Shown here one piece after another: positions 42,500 to 50,455 of a stretch of 64,000 bases of DNA; within the stretch, counting starts at the first letter, position 1; every line of letters begins with the position of its first letter. Where the stretch lies: contig OZ252242.1 of NCBI GenBank assembly GCA_965249595.1, forward strand, positions 372,001 to 436,000. The letters run 5' to 3'. The notes under the pieces were generated by a model. That model did no database searches. It was not told where the DNA came from and saw only the letters and a program-made list of their open reading frames with translations. The position numbers and the translations under genes are program-made. Source of the DNA: VXNJ01 sp965249595. GTDB taxonomy: Bacteria; Chloroflexota; UBA11872; VXNJ01.

Positions 42500-42934
42500 C
42501 TGCAAACCAGATTCGAGTATCCTCCCGAACTGTCCCACCAATTCGAATCAGCAATCAAATTGGCCGCCAGACACGCGGCGCCGATCGGCAAACCATTAGT
42601 CATAATTCGCTTTATGTCTTGTGCTCAGATCAGTCGGTTGGTGCATGAACATAAAGGCAAGCGTGGTCCGACGAACATATTGACTTTTCGTGGCGACTCA
42701 AACGGTGACAGTGCCGACATTGCGATTTGCCCAGCTATTGCCGCCGAAGACGCTCAAGTTCGGGGTTGGAGCACGGAAAACGAACTTATTTACTTGGTCA
42801 TCCATGGAACCTTACACGCCCTCGGTTTTGACCACTCGGAACCCAGGGAGGCCCGTCGAATGCGCGCGCTTGAATGCCAGATCCTGACCGATACAGGGAT
42901 CGACCCAGCACCCCTTGGAAAAATGGACGCGTGA
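42500..42934 (+). CDS. ybeY: Endoribonuclease YbeY
   Basis: Metal-dependent RNase of 16S rRNA maturation and ribosome quality control. The zinc motif HGTLHALGFDH (H-x3-H-x5-H type) is intact, with upstream family blocks RGPTNILTFRG and DIAICPAIAAEDA. The frame runs back through tRNA-Gln, so the start lies after 42470, but no ATG, GTG or TTG follows until TTG 42560. The CTG at 42500, with GAGG six bases upstream, gives about 144 residues, the usual size, and is preferred. The stop overlaps ispE as GTGA. Confidence 0.85.
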   Translation: MQTRFEYPPELSHQFESAIKLAARHAAPIGKPLVIIRFMSCAQISRLVHEHKGKRGPTNILTFRGDSNGDSADIAICPAIAAEDAQVRGWSTENELIYLVIHGTLHALGFDHSEPREARRMRALECQILTDTGIDPAPLGKMDA

Positions 42935-43821
42935 GACTCAGCGCCCCCGCAAAAATCAATCTCGGATTAGAAATCTCAGGGCGGCGCAACGACGGATACT
43001 GCGAAGTGGTTTCAGTCATGCAGGCAATCAGTCTCGCTGATGCTGTCGAAATCCATTCGCGCAAAAAGTCCGAGTCCGAGTCGCCTAGAGACAAACCCTT
43101 CGGAGTTGACGGCGCTCTGGAATTGGCCCAATTGGCGGTCGATCGCCTCTCAGAAGCCAACGATCAGAGACTACGATTCGACGTGACGCTCGAAAAATCC
43201 ATCCCGGTAGCTGCGGGGCTTGGTGGCGGAAGCAGCGACGCAGCAATTGCGTTGTTGGGAGCCCAATATATTGCCGGCAGGCCGCCCGCCACCACCCAGC
43301 TGCAAGGAATTGCTGCCGAACTCGGTTCCGACATTTCGTTTTTTCTTTTTGGCGGTACCGCATTGGTTGTCGGCCGTGGCGAAATAATCTCCCGCGTCTT
43401 ACCGGCCCCTGACGCCTGGATTGTCCTTGCCAATCCAGGCGTCAGGCTCTCCACTGCCGATGTCTATGCTGAGCTAAGAGACGACGAATTTACGAGTGGT
43501 GAATGCACTTGTCGGCTCGCGGATTCGCTCGCCGCCCAGGTACCGGATTGGACGTTGATGGTAAATACATTGCAGGCACCCGCTCTTCGGCTCTGTCCCC
43601 AAATCGGCCCAATTCTTTCGCTCCTTCGCGAACATACATCGCGCTTCCAAGTTGCAGGCAGTGGTCCGACCTGCTTTGGGCTGTTCGAGACCAGGCCGGA
43701 TGCCAATCTGGCAGCCGAATCGATATCATCGAGCGGATTTTGGACATGGGTGGGACGACCACGCGGACCCTGGGCCGCCGCCGAACTAATCACCAACGGC
43801 GATCTTCACGGCGATCGGTAA
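42931..43821 (+). CDS. ispE: 4-diphosphocytidyl-2-C-methyl-D-erythritol kinase
   Basis: GHMP kinase of the MEP isoprenoid pathway; 296 residues from GTG 42931, overlapping the ybeY stop. N-terminal RLSAPAKINLGLEISGRRNDG is diagnostic, and the ATP loop is PVAAGLGGGSSDAAIALLGA (about residues 90-109). The third motif RFQVAGSGPTCFGLFE lies near residue 245. A longer upstream frame overlaps ybeY and is not needed. Confidence 0.95.
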   Translation: MRLSAPAKINLGLEISGRRNDGYCEVVSVMQAISLADAVEIHSRKKSESESPRDKPFGVDGALELAQLAVDRLSEANDQRLRFDVTLEKSIPVAAGLGGGSSDAAIALLGAQYIAGRPPATTQLQGIAAELGSDISFFLFGGTALVVGRGEIISRVLPAPDAWIVLANPGVRLSTADVYAELRDDEFTSGECTCRLADSLAAQVPDWTLMVNTLQAPALRLCPQIGPILSLLREHTSRFQVAGSGPTCFGLFETRPDANLAAESISSSGFWTWVGRPRGPWAAAELITNGDLHGDR

Positions 43822-43984
43822 TTCGTCCACGGTGGATTTCTAATCAGCAGCGAGTATTCACGCCGTACCCATCCCTGAATCCCTTGCCGGTGAGAGTCGA
43901 TATTTGAAGGCCACTGGGCAAAGTTGCCGGCGGGTTCAAATAGTTGTGCGAGGAGATACCAGACCGTCAGGGGCGCGCCCCCAG

Positions 43985-44021
43985 ATGGCCGCCAGCGAAT
44001 ACAAACCGATGGCCACCCACA
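43985..44021 (+). repeat. Dispersed ~35-bp repeat, copy A
   Basis: Begins ATGGCCGCCAGCGAATACAA and ends CCGATGGCCACCCACA. It matches copy B (47984-48020) at most positions and shares the right half with copy C (55875-55909). Here it runs directly into a transposase-like reading frame, so it may be a decayed IS end. Confidence 0.55.
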
Positions 44022-44145
44022 CTCCCCGGCAACTGGCTCTCTGGAAGGCGGTTCAGCAGGCCAGCCTGCAGGGCCGGCCATTGCCCGGCAGTTGGGGGTT
44101 TCGTGCGCAAATACGCCTACGCTCTAACCCCACCGATGAATCCCT
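44011..44145 (+). pseudogene. Decayed transposase-like N-terminus (frameshifted)
   Basis: Starting inside the repeat, one frame reads MATHTPRQLALWKAVQQASL and then, after a one-base shift, another frame reads PAIARQLGVS, an HTH-like pattern usual in transposase N-termini. Neither frame continues into a full enzyme. The call rests on this short pattern, on the adjoining repeat and on the absence of any intact gene here; it is tentative. Confidence 0.35.
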
Positions 44146-44339
44146 CACCGATGCGGATGCAGGTCAAGAGCAACAGAGAATGATTGCAGGCATTAGCGCT
44201 GACATTTTCCCTGGACAGTTGGACTGACAAAGTCGCTGAGCAGCGACACATCATCACCAGCCGGGGAGCAGTTCGCACACAGTCACGGGCGAAATAAAAT
44301 CCACTAGACATCAATATTGCAATGGAGCGTGATCCCGAG

Positions 44340-44600
44340 ATGAGGACTACTCTCACACTTGATGACGACCTAGGCGATGCTCTCCGCGAGCGTGCACGAC
44401 TGCTCAACATCCCATTCAAGCAAGCTGTCAACGATGCCTTGCGACGAGGAATGTCACCGGGGCAACCAGGGCCAATTGCCCCAGAGTTCCGAGTGAATCC
44501 GTTCGATATACAGTTCACGCCTGGCGTCGACCCGCTCAAGCTGAATCAATTAAGCGATGAGCTCGCTGTAGATGCGTTTGTCGAATCCCGCCAACCGTGA
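44340..44600 (+). CDS. vapB: VapB-type ribbon-helix-helix antitoxin
   Basis: 86 residues from ATG 44340 (an ATG six codons earlier is also in frame). N-terminal RHH pattern: MRTTLTLDDDLGDALRERAR, then LNIPFKQAVNDALRRGM. The C-terminal half (DPLKLNQLSDELAVDAFVES) is the kind of extension that wraps a PIN toxin. Its stop overlaps the vapC start (GTGATC), standard for VapBC operons. Should repress its own promoter with VapC. Confidence 0.82.
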   Translation: MRTTLTLDDDLGDALRERARLLNIPFKQAVNDALRRGMSPGQPGPIAPEFRVNPFDIQFTPGVDPLKLNQLSDELAVDAFVESRQP

Positions 44601-44968
44601 TCATTCCAGACATAAATCTTCTTGTCTTTGCATACAACCAAGGTGCTCGCGAGCACGATGCTGCGAGACAATGGTGGCAGGACTTAATCGGCGGGCGGGA
44701 AAGAATTGGTGTGCCATGGGTCGTTTCGACTGGTTTTGTCCGTGTGTTGACTCACCCCAGAGCCGTAACACCGACGGTTAATCCAGCGGATGCGGTTGAC
44801 CGTGTCAATGATTGGTTCCAGTTTGCAAATGTGTCGCCGATCAACCCTGGCTCCGACCACCTTATTCACTTCCGAAGGAACCTTCTGTCAGCTGGGGTCG
44901 GTGGAAATCTCACAATCGACGCGCATATTGCAGCAATCGCGATGGAGCATCAAGCAGAGGTTCACTGA
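44597..44968 (+). CDS. vapC: VapC-type PIN-domain toxin, C-terminally truncated
   Basis: 123 residues. PIN-domain RNase toxin with the first catalytic Asp in MIIPDINLLVFAYNQGAREH, a middle VLTHPRAVTPTVNPADAVDR, and NLTIDAHIAAIAMEHQAEVH at the end. In this family the sequence normally goes on for about 17 residues with a StDxDFxrF segment that supplies a further catalytic Asp. Here a stop follows EVH and the next DNA is the broken RHH gene on the other strand, so the toxin is probably inactive or reduced. Confidence 0.78.
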   Translation: MIIPDINLLVFAYNQGAREHDAARQWWQDLIGGRERIGVPWVVSTGFVRVLTHPRAVTPTVNPADAVDRVNDWFQFANVSPINPGSDHLIHFRRNLLSAGVGGNLTIDAHIAAIAMEHQAEVH

Positions 44969-45055
44969 CCGTCCCTGATGTTTCATTACTCGGTCCACGC
45001 GGTCTGCCAGCTCCGGCGGCAACGAAAAGGTAATGGTCCTTATTGTTCGCGGCAT
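44966..45055 (-). pseudogene. Truncated CopG/RHH antitoxin fragment
   Basis: ATG 45055 on the minus strand opens MPRTIRTITFSLPPELADRV followed by DRVMKHQGRS, an unmistakable CopG-type ribbon-helix-helix start. The similarity stops at GRS, where the frame runs into the antisense of the vapC 3' end. About half of a normal antitoxin is missing, and no partner toxin is seen. Together with the truncated VapC it marks a recombination joint near 44966-44968. Confidence 0.6.
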
Positions 45056-45611
45056 GCAGATTTCTAATTACTGAGTCTTACCGTAGTTTTGCCCGTCAGC
45101 TTGAACCTTGTCAACCGCAGACGGCAATCGCCGGCACATCCATGCCTGGGCAGTCGGCATTGCCGACGAGATAAAGGCGCAATTGTGTCAGGTGATCAGG
45201 GACTGATCCCTCGCTGGCAGTGGATACGCGATGTTCCCTTATGTTGAAGGAATGGACCCCGGAGATGCCGGAAACCAATGATTCCACAGACCTCGTAACC
45301 ACGTCGCAACCTTGCGCAAGTTATTCGACGCAGTCAAACGTATCGGTCTGGCCACGGCTGAGAAGATGTTGCGGACACGAATAGCGACGCGCTCGCGGGC
45401 ATCAAAACTTCACACCCATGGCCGTGAGTTCGGCACGCCAGCGTATAAAACTTTTGGCCGCCAGTGTTGTTAGTGTGTAGGAATTAATGGCCATCGAACC
45501 GGCCCTCTCCCTAGAGATCCCAAGCATCGCGAATACTGAGGTCGCGCAGATCGCGATCAAAGACAATGTGCGGACTCGGGATCCGCATACGATGTACGCA
45601 TACCATGCGGT
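45056..45611. other. Region with possible oxidoreductase remnant, otherwise no gene
   Basis: 556 bases between the RHH fragment and the methyltransferase. On the minus strand at 45111-45302 a frame reads DHLTQLRLYLVGNADCPGMD then VPAIAVCG, similar to the C-terminal FAD-contact segment of amine-oxidase/phytoene-desaturase proteins; it is too short to be functional and the similarity is weak. The minus-strand frame 45402-45809 overlaps the methyltransferase and is not recognised. Confidence 0.3.
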
Positions 45612-46346
45612 TTGGGCAGACTCAGTGGGCGAAATCAATTGATCAACGACGACACGCTTCTTGAGGAGCAGGTACGGTACTACCAGGCCAGGGCCCCTGA
45701 ATACGATCAGTGGTTCGAGCGGCGGGGTCACTACGACTTGGGGTCTGAGCACACCGCTCAGTGGAACGCAGAAGTCGAATTGGTGAGGCATGCCCTGCAC
45801 AGTTCGCAACTAGAGGGAGAGGTTCTTGAGCTTGCTTGCGGAACCGGGTGGTGGACGAAGGAACTGGCCCGCCATGACGTTGCCATCACGGCTGTGGATA
45901 GCTCCAGGGAAGTAATCGCTCTCAACCGCAAACGGGTCGGAAAATCGAGTGTGACGTACGTCCACGCAAACATCTTCGACTGGCGTCCCGCAGGGTCCTT
46001 CGAGACGATCTTCTTTGCGTTTTGGCTATCACACGTGCCTCCCGATCACTTTGAAGCCTTCTGGAGGCTAATCGAATCCTGCTTGAGTCCTAACGGACGC
46101 GTTTTCTTCGTGGATAACCGGAGGTACCCTGAAAACCAGCGGACTAACTTACAGACTCAACCCGGGGACGCGGCCCCTTGGGTGGCCAGGAGGCAACTGA
46201 CTGACGGAAGGAATTTCGACATCGTCAAGGTCTTCTACACAGCAAATGAGATCGAGGGACGCCTGTCGAATCTCGGGTGGGACAGCCAGATCTCGGAAAC
46301 CTCAAAATTCTTCATTTGGGGAAATCTGAAAAGACGTGAAGACTAG
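45612..46346 (+). CDS. Class I SAM-dependent methyltransferase
   Basis: Up to 244 residues; TTG 45612 is the farthest start and TTG near 45639 is an alternative. SAM-binding motif I VLELACGTGWWTKELARHDV (about residues 70-89), acidic motif II AITAVDSSREVIALN, and motif IV FETIFFAFWLSHVPPDHFEA are clear. The N-terminal YYQARAPEYDQWFERRGHYD resembles small-molecule methyltransferases. Substrate unknown. It sits alone in the mosaic region. Confidence 0.82.
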   Translation: MGRLSGRNQLINDDTLLEEQVRYYQARAPEYDQWFERRGHYDLGSEHTAQWNAEVELVRHALHSSQLEGEVLELACGTGWWTKELARHDVAITAVDSSREVIALNRKRVGKSSVTYVHANIFDWRPAGSFETIFFAFWLSHVPPDHFEAFWRLIESCLSPNGRVFFVDNRRYPENQRTNLQTQPGDAAPWVARRQLTDGRNFDIVKVFYTANEIEGRLSNLGWDSQISETSKFFIWGNLKRRED

Positions 46347-46353
46347 TGTCGCG

Positions 46354-46402
46354 TTGACCTGACGATACTGACGGTAGTAAGATAATTGCATTACTGTCAG
46401 TA
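46354..46402 (+). promoter_or_regulatory. Promoter with overlapping inverted-repeat operator
   Basis: TTGACC (46354-46359) and TAAGAT (46378-46383) form a -35/-10 pair with an 18-base spacer. An inverted repeat, TACTGACGGTAGTAA (46366-46380) against TTACTGTCAGTA (46391-46402), flanks and covers the -10, the place expected for autorepression by the antitoxin encoded 11 bases further on. A GAGGGG ribosome site lies just before ATG 46414. Confidence 0.65.
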
Positions 46403-46413
46403 GAGGGGCGGAA

Positions 46414-47133
46414 ATGGCAAGCCGGCTGGAATTCCAAAAGAATTTCATTGAACTAGGGCAAGAACTCAACGATGAAGAACTTTCCGATACATTGATCAAG
46501 CTTGTGTCCCACCGGGAATGGGGCGCAGGAGAACTATTGAATCTCATTGCTTCAAATTGCCCGCTAATGGAATCTGATCTATTTGATGCCGCAGCTTCAT
46601 TGGCTGCGCGCCACCATGCATTGGCAGGCGACGAATTCGAGCTCCGAAGTTGGCTGACCCTTCTTGCTTTGAGGAGTGATGTCGCCCGACAAATCGGCGA
46701 GGAACCACGTCAAGTGATCGACAAGATCGGACAATCCGTATTGGCGCAAGCCAAGATTCAAGGAGAGGCCATCCAAACCATCTGGCGCGAGCCGATGGTT
46801 CAGCCGGGCATCGCTGCGGTTGCCCTCGGAGCCAAGGTGACGAACCGAGAAAAGGTTCGACAGTATCGTGAACGTTCATGGTTGCTTGGTTTGCCAAGCG
46901 GCCGCAAATTCCTTTACCCGGAATTTCAGTTCGACCCCGAGCAACGAGATGTCTTTCACGTGGTGCGGGCGGTAAACGAACAGCTAGTAGCTGCGGACGA
47001 CCCTTGGGGCGTAGCTTCTTGGTGGATCTCCGCTAACGACCGCCTTGGTACCAGGCCCATAGATCTCGTTGGCTCTGACCGCGAACACGACCTTGTCGCT
47101 TCCGCCCGAGCGCTAACCGAGCCAGTCGGCTAG
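46414..47133 (+). CDS. Antitoxin of Xre/MbcA/ParS-type RES system with N-terminal extension
   Basis: 239 residues. The last 70 residues show the toxin-binding domain of this family: LYPEFQFDPEQRDVFHVVRA, then WGVASWWISANDRLGTRPID and LVGSDREHDLVASARAL. The N-terminal part (about 110 residues, helical, LGQELNDEELSDTLIKLVSH) is not recognised and is not a plain Xre HTH. Followed nine bases later by a RES toxin gene. Expected to repress its own promoter, where an operator is visible. Confidence 0.72.
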   Translation: MASRLEFQKNFIELGQELNDEELSDTLIKLVSHREWGAGELLNLIASNCPLMESDLFDAAASLAARHHALAGDEFELRSWLTLLALRSDVARQIGEEPRQVIDKIGQSVLAQAKIQGEAIQTIWREPMVQPGIAAVALGAKVTNREKVRQYRERSWLLGLPSGRKFLYPEFQFDPEQRDVFHVVRAVNEQLVAADDPWGVASWWISANDRLGTRPIDLVGSDREHDLVASARALTEPVG

Positions 47134-47141
47134 GCCGCCGC

Positions 47142-47807
47142 TTGGCGCCAAACCAAGGTCCCCCTCCACACTTTGACGGTACTCCAGCCCGCTTCGTGCT
47201 GCCTGCAGGTACTACTCTCACCCGCATCCACAGTGCCGGATTCAGGGCCACTTCGTTCAACCCGACGGTGGCTCAGAGCAATCTATCGGGTGGCAGATTC
47301 GATGCAGCTCCGGATGATGAGTACGCGTATTTGTACGCTGCTGAAGACGACGCCACCGCAATATCCGAAACATTACTTCACGATCTTCCAATCGATGCCT
47401 TTGGCGCACGCTTGCTGCCGCGAATTCGAATCTCGGGTCTGCGCATTAGCTGGTTGGAAACGGCGCATGATATGCAATTGATCAACCTTCGTACAGGTAC
47501 GGACCTTGCTGCACTTGGGCAAGACACTTGGCTGACAGGCGCTCCTGCCGAGGATTATGCGATGACGCGGCGCTGGTCCTCTGCTATCCGATCTTGGGCA
47601 CCATGGGCCGAAGGCCTAACGTGGCGCTCCCGCCGGGAGCCTGAAGGTTTCGCCTACGTCTTCTTCGCCGATCGTTGTCATTGCGAGTGCTTAAAGGAAC
47701 TCTCGGAGAAATTGCCCATCCCATCCGATGATCAGTGCCTCGAGGCTGGTGCTGGACATCATTACGTGGAGGGCATTCTTACGTCATATCGGGTAGCCCT
47801 GATATGA
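47142..47807 (+). CDS. RES-domain toxin (NAD-degrading family)
   Basis: 221 residues from TTG 47142. RES domain marks: TLTRIHSAGFRATSFNPTVA (the Arg), SGGRFDAAPDDEYAYLYAA (Ser and Arg region), ATAISETLLHDLP (the Glu), and the C-terminal RWSSAIRSWAPWAEGLTWRS with CLEAGAGHHYVEGIL. Known RES toxins of RES-Xre modules consume NAD+ and stop growth until the antitoxin inhibits them. The pairing with the preceding gene is typical. Confidence 0.8.
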   Translation: MAPNQGPPPHFDGTPARFVLPAGTTLTRIHSAGFRATSFNPTVAQSNLSGGRFDAAPDDEYAYLYAAEDDATAISETLLHDLPIDAFGARLLPRIRISGLRISWLETAHDMQLINLRTGTDLAALGQDTWLTGAPAEDYAMTRRWSSAIRSWAPWAEGLTWRSRREPEGFAYVFFADRCHCECLKELSEKLPIPSDDQCLEAGAGHHYVEGILTSYRVALI

Positions 47808-47983
47808 GATGTCAATCTCCGACTTGATACAAATGGGTGCTTATTTTCGGAATCCGAACAGTCAATTCCCGGCCGAAACGGATATGCGCTTCACTCCCGA
47901 GCGATGGTCGTGGCCACGTGAGTAGAAACTCAACGACATTGTCAGAACAATGCGGGACAGCAGAAACACAGCGGGCACATTGA

Positions 47984-48020
47984 ATGGCCGCCAGCGGACA
48001 GAAACTAGTGGCCACCTACA
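47984..48020 (+). repeat. Dispersed ~35-bp repeat, copy B
   Basis: ATGGCCGCCAGCGGACAGAA then ACTAGTGGCCACCTACA. A second, weaker version (GGGACAGCAGAAACACAGCG) precedes it at about 47954-47973, giving the closely spaced iterated pattern seen at ends of some IS families. It lies in the 294-base gap between the RES gene and the glutamine-synthetase-like gene; no gene was recognised in the rest of that gap. Confidence 0.5.
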
Positions 48021-48101
48021 CGACGATCTTTTTGACCATTGGTGAATCGTGTCTGGTAGCCGTCCTCACAGGAGGCAACTAACGAGCGTGAAGGGGAGAA
48101 A

Positions 48102-49484
48102 ATGCCACGAGGGATGTTGAATGTCGGAGAGTTGCGAACGGCGGCCGACGAAGGATCAATTGACACAGTGATTCTGGCGTTTCCCGATCTGTATGGCCGG
48201 CTGCTGGGTAAACGTTTGGACGCCTCGTTCTTCCTGTCGGACGTGGAGGGTGGGACGCATGTCTGCGACTACCTGCTCACGGTGGACATGGAGATGGAGC
48301 CTGTCACGGGATATGAGTTTTCGAATTGGGATAGCGGCTACGGCGATATACACCTGGCACCGGATTTGGGAACGATGCGCATATTGGCGTGGCTCGACCG
48401 TACCGCCCTGGTGGTCTGCGATGCAAACGTAGGGCCGAGGCATGAGGCGGTAACAGTGGCGCCTCGTTCAATACTGCGTAAACAGCTGGAGCGATTGGGT
48501 GATGCCGGCTTCGAAGCCATGGCCGGATCGGAACTGGAGTACTACCAGTTTCGGATGTCCTATAAGGAAGCGGCCCAGAGCAATTTTGAAAATCTTCGAG
48601 AAGCCGGGTGGTATATCGAGGATTACCATCTCCTGCAAGCGACCCGTACAGAGGATCTAAACGGGGCATTTCGCCGCAATCTGGCGGCTTCCGGCGTGCC
48701 CGTGGAGTCGACCAAGGGGGAATTTGGGCGAGGACAACATGAACTAAACATTCGCTACTCACCAATCTTGGAGATGGCGGACCGGCACCTTGTGCTGAAA
48801 CAAGCGGTAAAGGAAATATCTGATCAGCTTGGGTGCAGCACCACGTTTATGGCGAAGCCGGACGCGGAACAGGCCGGGTCGAGTTCGCATTTGCACGTGA
48901 GCCTGTGGACGGACCGGAGCGGAGAGTTGACAAATGCATTCGCCGGGGAGAGCGCCCTAGCCGGGATTGCATGTTCGGATGAATTTCGCTGGTTCCTGGG
49001 CGGATTGATGCGGTATACACCGGAGTTGATGGTTTGCTATGCACCGACAGTAAATTCGTACAAGCGATTCCAGGCAGAAAGTTGGGCTCCGACGGCGATT
49101 GCATGGTCGCCGGACAACCGCACCGCCGGTTTTCGGATCGTGGGTGCGGGGTCAAGTCTGCGAATTGAGTGCAGGATTCCAGGAGCCGATGTGAATCCAT
49201 ATCTCGCCTACTCGGCGCTTATCGCTTCGGGAATGTCAGGCATCGAGGGGCGGATCGAGCCGCCGCCAGCTTACATAGGAGATGTTTACTCAGCACCGGA
49301 CGAGGAGACACTGCCAGGAAGTCTGGAGGAAGCGGTAAAGAGTTTCCAGGGGAGTGAGTTGGCCCAATCGGCGTTCGGTGGGGACGTGGTGGAGCATTAC
49401 GCGCACTTTTTCGCCACCGAAGCGGAAGCTTACCGGAAAGCCGTTACGGACTGGGAGCGTGTGCGCTACTTCGAACGGATTTAG
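48102..49484 (+). CDS. Glutamine synthetase family protein (GlnA/PuuA-like)
   Basis: 460 residues, ATP-dependent amide-forming enzyme. Visible are GSELEYYQFRMS (metal-binding Glu region), KGEFGRGQHELNIRYSP, TTFMAKPDAEQAGSSSHLHV, and the substrate loop VNSYKRFQAESWAPTAIAWS with GAGSSLRIECRIPGADVNPY. The N-terminus is short, as in gamma-glutamylputrescine or related synthetases rather than main assimilatory GlnA (no GlnB-regulated tail). The actual amine substrate cannot be decided. Alone on the plus strand. Confidence 0.85.
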   Translation: MPRGMLNVGELRTAADEGSIDTVILAFPDLYGRLLGKRLDASFFLSDVEGGTHVCDYLLTVDMEMEPVTGYEFSNWDSGYGDIHLAPDLGTMRILAWLDRTALVVCDANVGPRHEAVTVAPRSILRKQLERLGDAGFEAMAGSELEYYQFRMSYKEAAQSNFENLREAGWYIEDYHLLQATRTEDLNGAFRRNLAASGVPVESTKGEFGRGQHELNIRYSPILEMADRHLVLKQAVKEISDQLGCSTTFMAKPDAEQAGSSSHLHVSLWTDRSGELTNAFAGESALAGIACSDEFRWFLGGLMRYTPELMVCYAPTVNSYKRFQAESWAPTAIAWSPDNRTAGFRIVGAGSSLRIECRIPGADVNPYLAYSALIASGMSGIEGRIEPPPAYIGDVYSAPDEETLPGSLEEAVKSFQGSELAQSAFGGDVVEHYAHFFATEAEAYRKAVTDWERVRYFERI

Positions 49485-49821
49485 GGCCGGCACGGGAGTT
49501 CCGCCACTGCTTCAATCACTAGGTGCGGTAGTTTGGTTGAACAGCGCCATTCGCTATCGCTGGCCGGGGCTTTGCATTGGCGTGCCAATTCGGTCGGTGA
49601 AAGGTGATTGCCACTGCGTTTTGCCAAAAAACCGTGGCCTTAGTTGGTAGGGCCCGATCGCCGGAAGGGTTGAGTTCCCAATTGGGGTCACCTAGTGACC
49701 GGATAGTGGCCGGTCAGCCAATTGCCTCGGTCGACTACAGGCGGACTCGCAGCTTGCCATAGGCACTGTAAAGCAAATAATCGACGTCTGTTCGCCTATC
49801 GATTCCGATTGCATCCAAAAC
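49485..49821. other. Intergenic region, small inverted repeats only
   Basis: 337 bases between the convergent glutamine-synthetase-like gene and the phosphoribosyltransferase remnant. Two small dyads lie near its middle: GTCAC-CTA-GTGAC (about 49687-49699) and GACCGG-7 bases-CCGGTC (about 49697-49715). They may act as terminator. No gene seen. Confidence 0.4.
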
Positions 49822-50235
49822 TTAACATTCCATCTGGTTCGCTTCGGGACCTCGGCGGTAAAAAACACGCCTTGCCACAAAAATCCCAATAATTTGCGCT
49901 TGCGGGAAACAGTTTCTGAGGTGGAATTTAGCGGCGCGGAAATGCGCCCCTGCAGTCAGCACGTCATCGAAGATTGCGATGAAATCCGGCGTGGGCGCGG
50001 ACACTGAACGATCGACTTTGTAAATGCGTTCAAGATCCACTGGGCTCGGCCGGTTTGGCCCCACGTGCGCCGGGTCAATGCTTTGCGTCTGAATGATCAA
50101 TTCCCGGACGTCCAATCTGAGTTCCTGCCGGATTGAAGTAAGGACCCGGAGCAACCGGTCATCATGCGACGGATCGCCCTTGACTATAGATGGAGGAATT
50201 GGTACGAAAGTTATCCGAGATCTAAGTCTTGCGGG
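49822..50235 (-). pseudogene. Phosphoribosyltransferase-like fragment, 5' truncated
   Basis: The open frame reads ITFVPIPPSIVKGDPSHDDR, then DVRELIIQTQSIDPAHVG, and the PRPP-binding loop IAIFDDVLTAGAHFRAAKFH followed by IIGIFVARRVFYRRG. This is the C-terminal half of a ComF-like phosphoribosyltransferase. A stop (TGA 50236-50238) closes the frame upstream, before any usable start codon, and the first in-frame TTG (50154) lies inside the conserved part, so the N-terminal about 100 residues are missing. Confidence 0.6.
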
Positions 50236-50455
50236 TCAAAGGCGCTGCGGGATGACTCGGAAATCGTACGTTACGTGGATGGCTCGCCGTATCGCGGCAA
50301 TGGGTGGGTGAAAAGGCGCCAATTTTGCTCGTAAACGCCTAGCTCCCAATCGGAATTCAAACTCTCAGATCTATCCGGGTAAGCCCCACATAAATGTCAT
50401 TCGCAATAACGGCTGGGCAACCCAAGCCGATGCTAGAAGCCAGCCATGATTGTCT

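Larger units (their letters stand above)
43822..44339. other. Intergenic region with decayed insertion-sequence traces
   Basis: 518 bases between ispE and the vapB-like gene. It contains one copy of the dispersed repeat at 43985 and, right after it, a frameshifted transposase-like N-terminus (both listed separately). The remainder carries no recognisable gene. An A/T-rich stretch (aaataaaatccactagacatcaatattgc) at about 44292-44320 may be the vapBC promoter. Confidence 0.45.

Noticed and set aside
45402..45809. Minus-strand frame of 135 codons
   Set aside because: About 200 bases overlap the well-supported methyltransferase gene on the other strand and no family was recognised.
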